From: Bacteroidales bacterium
GTDB taxonomy: Bacteria; Bacteroidota; Bacteroidia; Bacteroidales; Bacteroidaceae
Assembly: GCA_004558865.1 (NCBI GenBank)
Contig: SFCY01000129.1
Span: forward strand, 1 to 6,428
Direction of reading: 5' to 3'
Length of the DNA: 6,428 bases
Positions 6,258-6,428 of the stretch are shown here, in pieces. Under the pieces are notes generated by a model that saw nothing but the letters and a program-made list of their open reading frames with translations, was not told the DNA's origin and ran no database searches. Numbering within the stretch: the first letter of the stretch is position 1; the number at the start of each line of letters is the position of its first letter. Both the position numbers and the translations under genes were made by a program.

Positions 6258-6337
6258 GTGGCAATTGTCACGATAGTCTGTGTCAGTTGGCACGGAATAT
6301 CGTGACAACTGTCACAGACTATCGTGACAACTGCCAC
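6258..6337. repeat. Four near-palindromes in exact 22-bp phase, also one long hairpin
   Basis: A 14-bp near-palindrome of the form GTGnCAnnTGnCAC starts at 6258, 6280, 6302 and 6324, so the period is exactly 22 bp. The third copy, GTGACA-AC-TGTCAC, is perfect. The others are GTGGCA-AT-TGTCAC, GTGTCA-GT-TGGCAC and GTGACA-AC-TGCCAC. The 8-bp spacers are GATAGTCT, GGAATATC and AGACTATC; the first and third are reverse complements. As a result the whole block is itself an inverted repeat: positions 6257-6294 pair with 6301-6338 at 35 of 38 positions around a 6-base loop. The right half is also a direct repeat (20 of 21 identical, 6298-6318 and 6320-6340). Two readings compete: an array of dimeric regulator sites on one DNA face, or a large RNA/DNA hairpin or interspersed repeat. 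Confidence 0.85.
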
Positions 6338-6366
6338 AGATGTTGTGCAACGCCTCAAGCGGTGTA

Positions 6367-6428
6367 GTTTAACGTTTTTGGTTGACTACTTTAAGCCTTA
6401 TTTTTAATGTTGGTTGACCAGGTTAAAC
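6367..6428. repeat. Short direct and inverted repeats at the window end
   Basis: TTGGTTGAC occurs at 6378-6386 and 6410-6418, 32 bp apart. GTTTAAC (6367-6373) and GTTAAAC (6422-6428) form an inverted pair around them. The region is AT-rich compared with the operon. It may be the control region of a gene beyond the right edge, but no TTTG/TAnnTTTG promoter pair is visible. The pattern is short enough to be partly chance. Confidence 0.4.

Noticed and set aside
6258..6340. Possible CRISPR array
   Set aside because: The 22-bp units are palindromes separated by only 8 bp, two of which are reverse complements; there are no unique spacers of normal length and no cas genes.
6355..6390. tRNA-like look of GGTGTAGTTTAAC
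   Set aside because: No acceptor stem, anticodon arm or T-loop motif can be drawn around it.

Overview
The window looks like chromosomal DNA from a fairly GC-rich member of the Bacteroidales, possibly Prevotellaceae. Four things point that way: a near-perfect Bacteroidetes promoter (TTTG, 19 bp, TATCTTTG) ahead of the first gene, start codons preceded by A-rich sequence or hairpins with no clear Shine-Dalgarno site, a TonB C-terminal domain fused to a thioredoxin, and a split MacAB-type transporter with two separate permeases. The genus cannot be fixed from sequence alone.

Layout. Positions 1-374 hold no convincing gene: a strong nested inverted repeat lies at 1-63, then GGTGGG-rich sequence, then the promoter at 306-336. 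Five genes follow, all on the + strand: a secreted thioredoxin/TonB_C fusion (375-1301), an ABC ATPase (1380-2105), a first MacB/FtsX-type permease (2102-3364), a second one (3502-4746) and a membrane-anchored HlyD/MacA-type periplasmic adaptor (4877-5992). A 22-bp-stem terminator closes the run at 6042-6092. The last 430 bases carry no gene but include a regular array of four near-palindromes spaced exactly 22 bp apart (6258-6337), which also folds as one 38-position hairpin.

How the genes work together. The ATPase, two permeases and adaptor form a complete inner-membrane and periplasmic half of a tripartite efflux or export pump. The ATPase would energise a probable permease heterodimer, and the adaptor would dock onto a TolC-like outer-membrane channel, which is not encoded here. 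The substrate cannot be told from the sequence. The first gene is probably co-transcribed from the promoter at 306-336. Its product is a periplasmic thiol-redox protein with a TonB-like tail and no TonB-style membrane anchor; its link to the pump is inferred from gene order only.

The spacers inside the operon are not plain: one has a 7-bp hairpin, one has an 11-bp bulged hairpin plus a second small one, and one is an extremely C-rich, G-poor tract. The ATPase and first permease instead overlap by ATGA. This suggests post-transcriptional tuning of subunit ratios, but that is inference. The strongest candidates for something undescribed are the thioredoxin-TonB_C fusion and the 22-bp-phased palindrome array. 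No wholly new system is evident.
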